Part shown: positions 34,394-48,199 of the stretch, in pieces
Position numbering within the stretch: position 1 is the first letter of the stretch
Layout: the number at the start of each line of letters is the position of its first letter
Assembly (NCBI GenBank): GCA_029931535.1
Contig: JAQPZY010001675.1
Coordinates: 7,930,001-7,994,000, forward strand
Length of the DNA: 64,000 nt
Origin: Margaritifera margaritifera
Taxonomy: Eukaryota; Mollusca; Bivalvia; Unionida; Margaritiferidae
Reading direction: 5' to 3'
Translations under genes and position numbers: made by a program
Notes under the pieces: model-generated
The model's database searches: none
The model's input: the letters and a program-made list of their open reading frames with translations, nothing else
What the model was told of the DNA's origin: nothing

Positions 34394-34789
34394 CTGAAAT
34401 TAAAAATGACAAAGTTTTAATGAAACTACAATGTTAGAAATATATTTTCTCCATTTTCAATACAAAGCAAATGATGAGAAAGGTAACAATAGTCATAAAT
34501 GACAATGGTAGAAACAGTAGGAAGCAATCAATTATGAAAAGTTAATGCATATATGACAGAAAATAATAACTATGCAATAATAATTTTGACATTTATGCAA
34601 AGATTTATCTAACAAATGTGTACAAGAAATAGTTGTAATTTGGAATTAAATAATGTCTTTATTTTAATTTTTAATTATGTATATCAAATGCAATCACTGA
34701 AATTTGCTTTCAAAAATGACAAAAGTCTTTAAAAATTATTATGACTTTGAATAGAGCCAAAACAAACAAGAGTGTTGCAAACAGCACAA

Positions 34790-35610
34790 GATATACCTGC
34801 CTCATGACCTTTTCACTACTAATGACTTTGAGCTTTGAACCAGGGACTTGACTACTGTATGATAAATTATGCACCTGGGTAAGGTTTCATCAAAATATAT
34901 GTTGAGATTAAAAAGTGACAGCCTGAATAAGAAAACAGGCTACCGCCTTATATTCCCCTTGTTGTGACCTAGACTCTGAAGCAGGCCATATGACTGTGAA
35001 TACGCAAGATGGTCTTAAGTCAAGATATTGTAAATACAGTAAATGGTTCAAGTTTCATTAAAAGATCTTCATTGATTCCAGTTATTCCCATACAAGGATA
35101 GGCCACTGATTATATTTTCCTCTGCAGTGACCTTGACCTTGATGCAGGGGGTATGGCTATGGTACATGTATGTGTATTTAGATATGATATATAACTGGTT
35201 CAAGTTTTATCAAATTAGCTTCAGTGGTTCAAAAGTTATACCCCAAACTAGGATACTTGGCACACAATCTAATTTTCCCTAGTTGTGACCTTGACCATGA
35301 GGTAGGGGGCATGGCTATGGTATATGACACACTGTCTAGTCATGATGTAAAGTTGAATCAAAATATCTACAGTGGTTCAAAAGTTAGACTCTGAACAAGG
35401 ATACAAGTCACAGAATTATATTTTCCCTTGCTATGACAATGACCTTGAGGCAGGGGGTATGGCAATGGTATGCAAAACAGTCTAGTGATGATATCACTTT
35501 GTGCAAAGTTTCATTAAAATCTTTCCAACCATTACAAAGTTACAGGCTGACAAGTAAATGTTAATGGATGGACAACACCATATTTAATATGCCAACTTAA
35601 GACAGGTATA
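34790..35610 (+). repeat. Dispersed GACCTTGACC repeat
   Basis: Four to five degenerate units, each with GTGACCTTGACC or GTGACCTAGAC, a GAGGCAGGGGGTATGGCTATG phrase, CAAGTTTCATTAAA and CAGTGGTTCAAAAGTTA. The block closes with GATGGACAACACCATA and GACAGGTATATAAATA, like the repeat at 12660-13125. Confidence 0.75.
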
Positions 35611-35898
35611 TAAATAATGGGTCATTCTTTCACTCTAAATTCAGGAAAAGAACATCTAGGTACAGTAATAGAATATGATACAAGATACACAATTTCTAAC
35701 TTTGAGATTATTTTGGGAAGAGAATGCATCAAACAAGACAAAGACTGAATTGACAATAATACAACTAACAGCATAGATTCAAGCATTCATGTGAAATGCA
35801 CTGAAGATACCAAGTATATGTTTGTCTATCTCCATTCATGCACTACACACAGCCCCATCTTTTTACTAGAAATACAAGCACAAGCATTCATCTCACAA

Positions 35899-36156
35899 AC
35901 CAGGTTTATTCTTGGACACATGATTGTGGGATTCTCTGAAAAAATCGCACCAAAAACTTGACTGCACAAATAATCACGCATAATATTTTCAAACCCTATC
36001 TTTATTTCTTTATTAAATCCCTCCTATGTTCAGAAAATCTGCCCCTTTTATCAAAGCAAGGGAGGAATTTACCCCCTACATTTTCAGTCCAAGAATATAG
36101 CCTGCACAAAGGATCATCTACATATTGTTCAATTCTCAAGAATTTCTAGGCCCTTT
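35899..36156. mobile_element. Decayed hAT-type MITE (CAGGGTC family)
   Basis: The interior matches the copy at 52388-52619: CATGATTGTGGGATTC, AATCACGCATAATATTTTC, AAATCCCTCCTATGTTCAGA and GTTCAATTCT near the end. The ends CAGGTTTATTCTTGGA and TTTCTAGGCCCT are decayed. Confidence 0.5.
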
Positions 36157-37926
36157 CAAGTACTTGGTAAAGTTGCTCAATTAGAAAAATGGAAACTTTG
36201 ATTTGTAAATCCTGCCTCATATCTGGGCTGTAAGTGGCAGATTGGAGCCAGATAATATACCTCTAAAAATGGATGTAATCGGCCCAGAATACCATGTGTA
36301 GGCACTTACTAAACAAAAGTCATCTGGAGATGACATATCCCCACCCCACCCCTGTCCCCAGCTTCTATAAATGCTTTAACTGACAGTATACCCTATGGTC
36401 CAACACTCTCAACTTTTACAAATTGTTTATGCTAATATCCTGTGGTCTACTACTTTCAATTTATATACTACTTATGCTGTACTTTGTTTCCAAGGTAACA
36501 TAAAAATATATATTGCAGAAAATTCTAAGTATGAAATGGCAGCTCTGCGCATCTTGCTCAACATGAGTACCCAGTATGGTTTAAAGACCTTAGAACAGTT
36601 TAAGAATTATGCTCTAGAAATGAACATGTTTAAGGACAGATGGATGCACATTAGCAATAACTATACCCCTCATATAGTTATATAACTACACCTCATGTAA
36701 TAAATAAATCGTCAATTATCTTTGATACCAAACTACCACTGCAACATATAATATAATAATAAAAACAATTTTAATTGGTTCTTAAATTAAATGATGAATT
36801 TTGCAAATCATTGCAAGAAATCAGAAACTGATACATGAGCTGCAGAAACTATTTAATAGGTGGTTTATAAGTATTTTGGTCCTCAATACAATAAAGCATG
36901 CAGACATATCAAGATCTAGTTTCTATTTACTATGATCATCTAAGAGACAACATAATGACCTTATAGAGTACAGTACCATGCAACATTTATATATAAACAA
37001 TATATTTAAGACCTGCAACAAGCATGTGAATACATATGGTACAAGGCTGTGTACATGGGGATGGGAATTTTTAAGCCTCTCCTCCTGTGTAGCAGTCTAC
37101 AGCTGCCCCTTTTCAATAAGGGCTTATCTAACAAAAAATTCCACAGCAGGTCACTGGTACTCCACAAAACAAACGTATGTAGTTACAGGAATCTGGACAA
37201 GATAGGTATATTTTTATTTATGGCTCAATCAAAAGCCAATGATTTTATCTTTGAGTACTGCATGGTCTTGGGCAATCACAAGACTCACTGGTACATATGA
37301 AACATGTAGAAAACTTAAAATTAAGATGACATACTTAAAGCTTTAAAATCAAATGTGTATGTGTACAATAAAAGGCATTCATTATGACAACTTAAAAGTA
37401 TTTCTTGTCTATATGTATCTACACATGCATCAGCATCATAAACATATAGATGAAACTACAGAAGGATGCACAAAGACTTGATCAGGTTCAGTACAGTCAC
37501 TGGTACGCAGTATGTGACAAGAAATGGAAAAACACCATAAAGGTAACGGTAACAGTGCAGATAGGGACTTGGAAACTACCAACAAGTTCCAGGAAAGGGA
37601 TTCTTTATGTCACTGTTTAAAGTATAAACTGCATGCTGAACACTGAGTATTGAAAATCTTTCTGAAGTAAACGATGAATCACAAAAATGTACTTTAATTT
37701 TAGGGAATCACAGTCGAAGTAATTCTGGAGTCAGATTGCCAACAAGTGTAATCATTACCTGAACTAAATACTTTTTTTTGTGTTTGTGGACATTATTTAA
37801 AACACATTAATATTCTTGAAGGAATGCATAATTGTAAATATATTTGCAAATGGCATCACAATGTAACACTTGCATGGGAGAAAGATCATACAGTAATTAT
37901 AGTGAAGTGTCTTATACACAAGCCAG

Positions 37927-38104
37927 AGGGAGCCACAGTAGCTCAGTTGGAACAACATCAGACACTTGTAATCCAAGGGTTGCAGATTTGATACCCTCCC
38001 AGTCCAGCCAGGGTCAGTTGCCTGTGTTTCCTTGGGAAAGGCACTTAGCTCCCATTTCTTCAGCATGATATTGCTGAAGTGCCTTTAAAATCAACCGACC
38101 AACC
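37927..38104 (+). mobile_element. tRNA-derived SINE, second family
   Basis: A-box-like TAGCTCAGTTGG and B-box-like GCAGATTTGATACCC are followed by CCAGGGTCAGTTGCCTG, TTCCTTGGGAAAGGCACTTA and a tail ending CCGACCAACC. TATACACAAGCCAGA upstream and TATACAAGGCAGA downstream look like target duplications. It is distinct from the SINEs at 7.4 and 24.0 kb. Confidence 0.75.
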
Positions 38105-41100
38105 ATATACAAGGCAGATTAAATGCACATTACTAAAATGAGACCATTTCTAGTGTCTTTTTAAAAAAGGCATATAGATTTAATCGTCAAGAATACCTGT
38201 AGGAATGTATGAACATATGAAATATATGACAGGATATAAATATAGTGTATTTGATTAAATTAAAATCCTTATACATGTATATAATTGGCATGTCAGTGGT
38301 GTAGGGGAAATAGGAATATGTTCTTGACAAGAGTATTTCAGCAAAACTGAATGAACAAAGCTACTTTTCCTTTAAGAAAATCTGACTCATCATTAAAGAA
38401 AAATGTGTAGCATACGACTGATAGGCAAAGAAAAATGTATTAAGCTTATTGCTGAAATTATCCCTAATATTTAATTTTAACCTGAAACTGTCAACAGAAC
38501 TTCTTTTTTTTTCTGTTCACCTGAGTGGTGTCTGTTACTTTACATCAGCCTGCTGTTGGGTTTTATGGGAGAAAAGAAAAGACTTGTCTTGAATGTGTTC
38601 ATTATCTAAATGTTCATTTTGACACTTCAATTGCTGCTACCTACATGTATGTTTACAACTGATGATCTACAGAGTTTTCCAGGGCAAGTTGAGGAGATAA
38701 CCTGTAAAGTTAACCATGACAAACAGAACCATCTCTTCTTAATAAAGATCTCAATTTAATTTATCAGGGCGTAAAATTTCGCTGTAATTGCAGACACTGA
38801 AGCAACTTTCACATGACCATGAATACAGACAAGTATTTGAAATTCAAGTCATTGAGGAAGGTCATTCAACTACTACTCTGTCAGACTGTAAGTATTAACC
38901 TGCAGTGATGTCCAGATCTCCACTGATTAAGTTATTCCACAAATATAGACTCTGCCAATCAACTGTTGGAAATGTATAGTGTTTAACAGTTTGCTCAATA
39001 ATTCTACTTCAAGTAGGGATCCACAAAATGACTTTAGGAGTCACAGTATCGGAACCTGTGCTTGCATTATTTTTGCCAATAATCTATGCATCTACTGGTA
39101 ATCTGTGCTGCTGTTTTTGTCTCTTTCCAGTCCACTGTACACCTGATTTGTCCTGTTTCCGTTAATTTTTTGCAACTTTTTGTCATTTCTTTTCCAACAG
39201 TTTGTCATTAACACTGGATAAAAGTCATACAAATCTACTGCAAATATAGAGAATCTAGGCACACAGGTTCCAATACAGTGGGAATCAAAATAATATAAAT
39301 TGGGTACTGGTATTTGTCGCATAGCACGGAGATGAAACTATAGTAATAAATGTACATGTGCAAAGACCAAATTGCAGTGACCTAGTTTCCTTATGGTCCT
39401 TCATGATAATGCAAAAATCATCATGAACAAGTTCTGTCGTGATACTGTTGATAGGTCACACATGTAAGTGTAGTTTTACAGAAATAAAACTTTACAATAA
39501 ATTGGAATTATGAATGAACATAGCTATACGATCAATACAATTACACTAATGTGAAGACACCTATCTACTACCATCCCACTGGCAAGTAAAAACCTGAATC
39601 TGATATTTCAAAGTCATCTATTTATATATAGTACTCTACAGATACATGTACCAGATGTATACCATTTTAAGTACATATAATTTAAAATGTTGATAAATTC
39701 CTTGGACATGCTGATTTTTACATGGACAGAAAATTATCATTGTTTAATATTACAACAATTATCACAATAAAATTACAGCCAATATTTGTACATGTATTCA
39801 GCAATAGACATAATGCCACATCAAATAAATGTTAATTCTTCGAAAATACAAGAATATGGAGGAAGCAAGTGAATTTCTTTCTTTTTTTTAACATTTACAT
39901 TTTAAAGGCAAAGAAAAATTATACTTGTGCCAGCAATAAATTTTTAAAAGTAATTTTGCACTTTTCCTACCAGACTTCAAAAGTAGGTTTTTCCAAGCTT
40001 TATTTTTTTTATTAAAAAAATTCATGTCTTGCATGTTTTAAAAGTAGGATTCCCAAAGAAGAACAAATTAATTGGGAGTAGCTTTAACCTATCTTCAGAA
40101 TCAGGCAGATGTCTAAGAAGGCTTAAATTTATTTGTCAAAATCAGACACTTAGAAATGACAAATTGTATAAGGCTGAAATGTTTACACGTGTAAATGGTT
40201 TAATTTAGCTTACTGCCTGTAAACATTTACAAATTGGTAAATGTGTAAACAAATGTGCATATGGCTATCATTGACCCAGAAACAACCTGTTCCAATTAAA
40301 TTATATATTTCAACATCTCTGCTTAAGAGAATTGTTTAGTAGGATTTTTCTGTTAATTCCTTTGTTAAAGTATGTATGTATGATTTTCACATAAAATGCA
40401 ACACCACTAGGAAAAAAGCACAAGTTGAAGAGAATTAGTTATAGCACAATGCATCAGGTTGGTTTACTGATAATGCTGATAAAAAAATGTCTTAGAACCA
40501 CCAAATTTACCTTTAAATAACATGTTTGTTAACAGAACCTTTGATTAGTAACAACATTTTCTTTTAAAGAAACACTGTTTTAGGTTTCAAGCCAATGCAT
40601 TGTTTCTTAGTCACTGATGATCCTAAAAAAGCATCCCATTCACATGTCCAAGCAGTACAATTGGTTGCATTATCGATTTTTTCATTATGTACATATATGT
40701 AACAGTAGGAAACAATATCATGACAATCATGGGGATGTTTTACTGAACTTATCAGATATATTCAATAAAAACATGTCTTACAAACTGAATCCTGTCATAA
40801 TATGAGGTGAAAGACGTAGAGAAAACGAAACAAAGGCAAGCTAAGTGAAGTACGGCATACACATTATAATAGTTGTCAGCTGTTCAGTATGTCTGACTGG
40901 TAGAGTAGGGGGAAAGGTTGAGTTTCTAATCATTTCAATTAAATGATATCATTTCAGTTATTGTAAACCATGTACATGTGTGTAAATTTTGGTAAACATT
41001 GCAACCTTAAAATCATATAATCCAGTCCTCATTTTCATAGCATATTACCACCATAGTGACAAATTCATCTACTGTATATATAAAATATACATCCATTCAG

Positions 41101-41112
41101 ATGCAACACTTA

Positions 41113-41324
41113 CCATATATACTCACATACAAGTTGGATCTAGCTACAAACTACATAGACCCTGATCTGTCTTTGCATAATGTGCTGACAAATCTGGGTC
41201 TATGCAGTTTGTTAGGTCTAATGAACAAACAACATTTACCATAATCTGCTAGTGCATTATGTGACAGCAGATTAAGGTCTATGTAGTTTGTCATCGGACC
41301 TGACTTGTGCACAAGTATATACAG
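41113..41324. mobile_element. Nested-palindrome MITE, copy 1
   Basis: TA flanks both ends. The outer arms CCATATATACTC and GTATATACAG pair, and the inner lobes GACCCTGATCTG and CAAATCTGGGTCTATGCAG pair with each other and with a second set at 41260-41290. The element folds as hairpins within a hairpin. Seven relatives are listed in this window. Confidence 0.75.
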
Positions 41325-41630
41325 TAGTTACAAGTATCTACAATTTAAATTAGTAAATTTATACCTCTGCTTGGTACAGACCCTATGAAGTCTGTGACTT
41401 GCAGAAAGAATCAACATGGTGCAACATTCCACTGTTTACACTGAAGATGGCTTGATGTTCTTCTCTGGCTCATAACATGCGTCTTATTTTCACAGTAGAT
41501 GCACAATGCTTGATGTATTACATTCATAACAAGTCTACTGTTTGCTTCTTGACCATTTATAGCTAGAATACCCCAATCAAATAGTTAAAGTCCTTCAACT
41601 TCTGTATGCCATATTTTCTTGTGTATTATG

Positions 41631-41842
41631 CAGGGTCTATTCTAAAACTTAACATTTCGGAGTGATATTTCTCCTTTCATTTGAAAAAGGGAAAATTTCT
41701 AAACATAGGCAGATTTAACAATGTAAATAAAGGTAGGGCTTGCAAATATGATGCATGACTTCTGAGCAATCGTTTGTTTTTGTGGCATAATTTTTAATCA
41801 ATTAGTGTGAATCTCGCATTTGCACACCCTAGAACAGACCCT
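41631..41842. mobile_element. hAT-type MITE (CAGGGTCTATTCTA family)
   Basis: The left end CAGGGTCTATTCTAAAA and the inverse right end AGGGTCTGTTCTAGGG are terminal inverted repeats. GTATTATG lies directly on both sides (41623-41630 and 41843-41850), an exact 8-bp target duplication typical of hAT. Confidence 0.85.
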
Positions 41843-44379
41843 GTATTATGCACATGCAACTGCAAGTGGTAAAGACCCTGATTTGCTGGCTGCATAATGT
41901 ACATAGCATGTAATGACTAATCTTGATCTTTGTTACCATGCTTTATGAATAGTGAAGAACTGATCACAAAATATGTTAAGCCGGTACTTGTTACAAGCCA
42001 GTATTATAAAAACATTTGCAGCCAGTGCTATGAATTTCTGAAGAACAGAGACAACTGACAAATTACAATAGGCCAAGTAACATTCTGGCAACATTTTCAA
42101 AGACACTAATACTGAAAGGGTAAAATACTCACCAATTAAAAATTAATTTTCATGAAAGAGAAAGAAGTATGAAATGAAATTATGGAGTTCAGACTCTTGA
42201 TCATCAATATTTGCTGTCATTAAACATATTGGATTTTATATTCAGCTTTCATGAAAACTTGTATTGACTCCATAGCTGATTGATCTGTACAAATCTATGA
42301 CTTCACTCTCAAAACAGAAAGTAAGCATTCCCAATTAATGAAACATGATGATTTTGACAAGTACTCATATGGTAATTTTGTTTTCAAAATTAGTGAGATC
42401 AAGTTTTGACTTCAAGTCTAGTTTACAGCAACAGCCTTTTAAGGACTTAAGCTTTTCTTTTGGTTTGTTATTAAAAAGTGAGATTTCTGAGTTTGCCTAC
42501 AGTAGGTGCCTGGAAATAATAACCAGAGCAATATTTTCTTACACATGCAAAACTTTGTTATCAATTCTGCTGTGATTATTCACTGTTCCTTTCACAGAAG
42601 AATCATACATTCAGAAAGTAAAAGATTTGGTGTTGTCCACACTTTCTAATTTTATCTTTGAACAAAGCTCTGCTTGTTGCTTTAAAAAAATTGCTACAAC
42701 TATACAAAGAAGAAGCTGACCTTGGTTTATACGTCGAGCCTGCCCAAAAGCTTCTGATACAGTGGAGTTGTACACATCAAGATGTATCCATGTATCAAGT
42801 AACATGACTCTGTGACTAACTACTTGAGAGACCACATACAAATTTAACAATGAGGTTAATCTTGAGTGTGAACGGTCATACAGTTGGAGGGATGTTCAAA
42901 TGCACAGACATGCACATGGACACACAGAGAAAATGACCATGACTCCATTTCTTCCAATTAAAGTGAAATTTATCAGATTTGATTCAGTCATTGTGTTAAA
43001 ATTCATGAATATGCAATTCATTTCTCCTTAACTGTTAGAAAATGGCAGTGTCTTATTCTGAAGTGGCAAGAAGACTATTTCATATTCTGGTCACGTGCAC
43101 AGTGCAGAACTGTTCCTTCAAACTTCATGAACAAAGTAAGAAATAATGTTATGTAAAATGTGATTTTCAAGTATACTAGCAACAGTGTATCTAGGGGAAA
43201 AAAGAAATTATCTTTTCAACACAAGCAAGAAAAAAGTTTACACTTAGTCTCTTGTGATTATGATATATAACCATGATACCAGTATAATAGCTTTAGGTCA
43301 ACCCACTTACTCTCTGATCATGACTGACAGTAATAGTTTGAGGTAATCTTTAATTTCTAAATGTGTTTAGTGATCAGACAATTTAAAATAGTAACATAAC
43401 TAATGCCAAAGAAATATCAGCAGATGCTCTTTGGCAGTGATAAAGTTGGCAAGCTGAAAATGAATATCTAATAATTGAAAAACTGACATGCAATAAAGTA
43501 CAGATCTCATTCTTTCCCTTCAATCCTAAATGATAGACATGTAAAATGGAACATGTTATTGTGCTGCAACAGACTGCTCTTATGTTTTCACTGGAGTCTA
43601 ACAACGCACACACTATTACTAAGAACAGCCGATCTGTGAAGTAAATTATGATCCATACTAATTAAGTGTACTTACTTTTAGCAAAAAACAAGGATTTTTT
43701 ATACATCCAAGATACATGTACAAATACATATGCTGGAATATATACATGGTTTCAGTAACATATTGTCATTCCACAATATTGGGTACACAAATACAGCTAT
43801 TCTAAAGATCATTGTTCAGAATTAAAAAGATATAATGAAGTCCTTGATAAATTTATCTAACATATTCAGTACAAGACCAAGCAGAGCAGTTTTAATAAAC
43901 CCCCCACCCCTACCCATAGTTTTAATGAGCTCCCCACCCCTACCCCCATTATAGTATGATTATATATGATTGGAAAAACCCCAGTATGTACAATAATAAA
44001 GTAAACTTAATTCATGTTCATATCAAAGGGGTTACTGTAGTTCTTGAAGTGTAATGGATTATCTATGGTAGGGGATTTAGCATACACTGCTAACATTATT
44101 CAAAGTGCAACACAGCCCATATAAACATTCAAAAATGAGCATTTTGGATATAACCAGAAACTTGAGGTGTGGATGACTAGGATTCATGATGGCAGTAACT
44201 GGTAAATTGTACATTGTCTCAGAAAAGAAAATAACAGACATTGGAACATTCACTTCACTACAATGCAGATTTACATCTTTTGTCAATACATAAAAAATTA
44301 CCAAGTCATTAGGAAAATAGCCATCATAATAAGCTAATCTCTATGATTGACCATAGCTACCACAAAATGTGAACTTAAC

Positions 44380-45015
44380 ATAATTCTGCAAAGTGCACAT
44401 CCAGTTACCATGACCTTTGATCTATCGATTGCTGACTCAATAGGGAGCTGTCCTTCCTCAAATGTAATGCAGCTATGAAGTTAATAAAATTTGGGTTCTG
44501 GAAACTTGAGGAAAGTACGCTTATCATACAGAAGCCAAAAATAAAAAATTTTGTCCTGTGACCTTGACCTTTTGTCTTGAAAATTAATAGGGAGGTGCCT
44601 CTGCCCAAGTGAAGACTACCTATGAAGTTAATGAAAACTGAATCCAGGAAACTTGACTTGACAAGGGCAAACAAAAAAGAAATTATAACATAGGCTATTA
44701 TGACCTTGAATTTTCACCCTCTAGCCTCAGAATCAATAGGGAGCTGCCCTGCCCAATTGTAGTCTACCTATGAAGTTTGATGAAATTAGGACAAGGACAC
44801 TTGGCCTATCATGCAGCATGGAAAATCACATTTTCAGCTCCAGTAACCTTAACCTTGGACCTAGCGGCTCCAGCCTCTACACATGGGTAAGGTACATATG
44901 ATGTTTGAGAAATGGAGATAACAGCAAATTAAACTTATGTTGCAGAAACCACCTTGTCTATGGACAGACTGACAGACAAGGGCAACACTATATGCCCCTA
45001 CCACAGTATTAGTGG
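44380..45015 (+). repeat. Dispersed GACCTTGACC repeat
   Basis: Units start CATGACCTTTGATC, GTGACCTTGACCTTTTG, ATGACCTTGAATTTT and GTAACCTTAACCTTGG. Each continues with a CAATAGGGAG(C/G)TGCC phrase and ATGAAGTT. It ends with GGACAGACTGACAGAC and TATGCCCC...GTGGGGCA. Confidence 0.75.
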
Positions 45016-45221
45016 GGCAAATCGGAATTATGATTTATTTTAACTTTACAATAAAGAGACGTGGAATTGTAAATTAGATAAGTAATATCCAATAGCAAGA
45101 ATATGTATGTTAGCGTACAGTAGGAAAATCAGCTTCCATATTGGTGGTTCTCTAAAACAATGAAAATGGAATGTGATAAGTAAACATGCACAGGATAAAT
45201 GAATATTTCAAGAACAATAAA

Positions 45222-45438
45222 CCGTATATACTTCGTTGTAAGTTGAATCCAACTTCAAGCTGCACAGATCCAGATCTGCCATCACATAATACACTGGCAA
45301 AGCTGGGTCTATGCAGTTTGTTAGGAGTAACCACTAGAACAAACAACATAGACCCAGATCTGCCAAGACACTATGTGACTGCAGATTAGGGTCTATGTTG
45401 TTTGCATTTGGATTTCACTTATAAGCAAATATATACAG
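45222..45438. mobile_element. Nested-palindrome MITE, copy 2
   Basis: Ends CCGTATATACTTCG and ATATATACAG. The lobes ACAGATCCAGATCTGCC, CTGGGTCTATGCAGTTTGTT, ACAACATAGACCCAGATCTG and AGGGTCTATGTTGTTTG are present in the expected order. TA follows on the right; the left TA is mutated. Confidence 0.75.
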
Positions 45439-46388
45439 TATGTAATTTACCTTTTAGTGGTCAGTAAATGTAACAGAAAAAATACAGCAAATGTTTCTTA
45501 CATTCTTCATCAGTTTCAAACAGAATAAATATTTGGTGACAATTTTGCTGGCAAGTAAATTCTATGTCACTTGCCCAGAATGTTATATAGAATATAAAGC
45601 ATGCATTCTAATTTTTTTGTTTAAATTCATGAAGATTCTAATACTGGGCAAGAGCAGCATTTTAAGATTTTTCCTTCCATGAACACAGAAAATAAGTATG
45701 GATTGACAATCACAAAGCCTGACAAACTTCAATGAGTTGTAAAATTATGAAATAAATAATTATGAACTTAAGGGGAGATGAGGGTGGAGTCTGTAATATT
45801 TCAAGGTATGCTTGGTATATACAGTATGCTCATTCTATGGGTACTGGACTATCTATATATATGGAGCACCTTTGTTAGTCATCCAAGCTGCATCCCATCT
45901 TCATACATATCCAACTATCAGTAATTTATAACAACAGATGATGATAACTGTTGTCTGTTGAATATTTTCTTGACTTTTTTTAATACTTGAAAAATATAAT
46001 ATACAAAAAGGTTACTTGAACTATCCTGACAAATTCACACTGACTAAACTTTCATTACACAAAAAAAGTTTACAAAAACAAAATACTTGTATTCATAACC
46101 ATGATTAAATAATAACTGAAAAACAAACTATTTCATTATTACCATCACTTATCCGATTTTTGTGTGCAAATGAAATTTATAATTTTTCCACAATATCTTG
46201 TTTTGAAGATATCTATTGTGTACTGATGCACCCCTCAAAGTCAGTTGGAAGTGGGCTAGGTATACATGTACTAGGTTTCATTATATCCTTGCTTGCAAAT
46301 AATGAACTCACATGATAATGTTTGGGTGTTTTCTTTTACAAATAAAGAATACTGGTTGCAGTTATGCTTTTCTTTTATTATTATTATT

Positions 46389-46503
<115 letters not shown>

Positions 46504-47382
46504 AAGGAAGATAAGTGTACACAAAGTCTAGTACTGTTAGATGCACATTTCCAACTGAACAACTTCAAGTTAAAATGATGGCGACAACAAAGAGAACCAA
46601 AGGGCCTCAATCCTGAAAATCTGATGGAATCTCCATAGAAACGGAAGTATAGTTTAAGTCTTAATGTAGTATGTATTGAAAGTAAAATTATTTTGGCCCT
46701 CTTTTCATACTAATTTATGACTAGAAATTGTTTAAATAAACAGAGTAGCAGGAATACGGCAATGCATCCGAGAAATAAGTCTTCAGATCTGGTTATCTGC
46801 ACTCACAGCCAGTAAAAGAAAAACAAAAAGCTGTTAGGGACAGAAAAACTCAGGCTATAATTAGCATAATGAATGTGGTTTCAAGGTCTAACAATAATAT
46901 CTATTCAATCACCTGCTTTTGCATATGGGTAAACAGTATTTTGCCTTGGGTGAGACATCGCAGGAATACTGCTATATTTTATTTCATGTCCCCTAAAACT
47001 TTCCTCATTGCGAGCAAAATGAGCATGCATTTTTTTCAGTTTTGATGTTCGTCCGCTTGTCCTGTTTAATTGTCCTCATATGGTAATAAGCATTTCTTTG
47101 AGTACAAATAGTAAAGCATCTAGCTGATACGATCTTACAGCTGGTTTTAATACTGTATGTTGTAATGCACCCACAAGTCCCGTAATTGTATGGGAATGAA
47201 TACAGTGATTTATGTCAAGTAGTAGATGTAAAATATGACTTTAGGCCCAGCTCCCCACCAAGGGGCTGGGCTCAAACTCCCTCAGGGACCTAAAGAGTGT
47301 TGTCCTGCACCAGTTGGCAGTTGGGCTGATCCAAAACAGGTCTGTCCCCCCCAGTCTCAAGTGTTTGTTTTTTTACTATGGG

Positions 47383-47600
47383 AGCAGTGGCACAAAATGC
47401 ATGTCTGGTTAATGAGTAGAAGAACTAACTTACCTTGCAGTGATTAACTTCAATCCTTTTTTTGTCATAAAGTGTCACATGTCAATGCTCTTATCACAGC
47501 TGTGACAGAACAACCAAAAAAATACACTAGCAACATTTTGTTTCAGATAGTGGAAAGAGCATATACTGCTATATCCCTACAGAATGTTCAACTTTCTGAC
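47383..47600 (+). repeat. Left terminal inverted arm of Polinton-like remnant
   Basis: GCAGTGGCACA, GGTTAATGAGTAGAAGAACT, AACTTACCTTGCA, the palindrome TCACAGCTGTGA, AACATTTTGTTTCAGATA and ACAGAATGTTC appear here. They recur in inverse order at 50966-51168. Both arms could encode a peptide containing SNILFQI.ER, so an ORF may begin within each arm. Confidence 0.75.
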
Positions 47601-48199
47601 GCAATGTGTCAGCCGGATATTATTTACTCACAATGCATGAAAGAAGAATGTCTGCTTGCCCATGCATATATTAGTTCCATGTTGGAACAGTGGAAAATAG
47701 TAAAGTGAGAGGGAATCCTGGGCCCCTCAAGCCCAGTGCAGACTCTGGAAGATAATTAGTTGGTTTGCTCAGTAACTAGTTGGTTTGAACTAGGCATGTT
47801 TGAAAGGTAGACTCCCTAGAGATGTAAGGGCTGGTCCACCTCCCTCACCAAATAGGATCTCTAAAGACACTCCACAGTTTTTTTTATGCCCTCCCTAGGA
47901 GGCCATCTCAAACTGGGAGTTTTATTTAGAAAATGTCATAGTATTGTCATCATTCAACAAAATGTGCACCAGGTGCCTCCTAATAGATGCCTTTGTGCCT
48001 TTGGCGACTGTGGTGACTTTGACTGTATCAGCTCTAGTCATGGTTGGATTGGAAACAAAGCAGGCTCATGATGCTAACCGTGTCACTGGTATTTCATGAA
48101 CTTCTACTGAGGCTGAGCGTGCCATATCGTTATAAGGGTGATGGTACATGAGGTAACTGCCATTCTCTTGACAGCACTAAAAAAGCAGCAAAAAAATAC

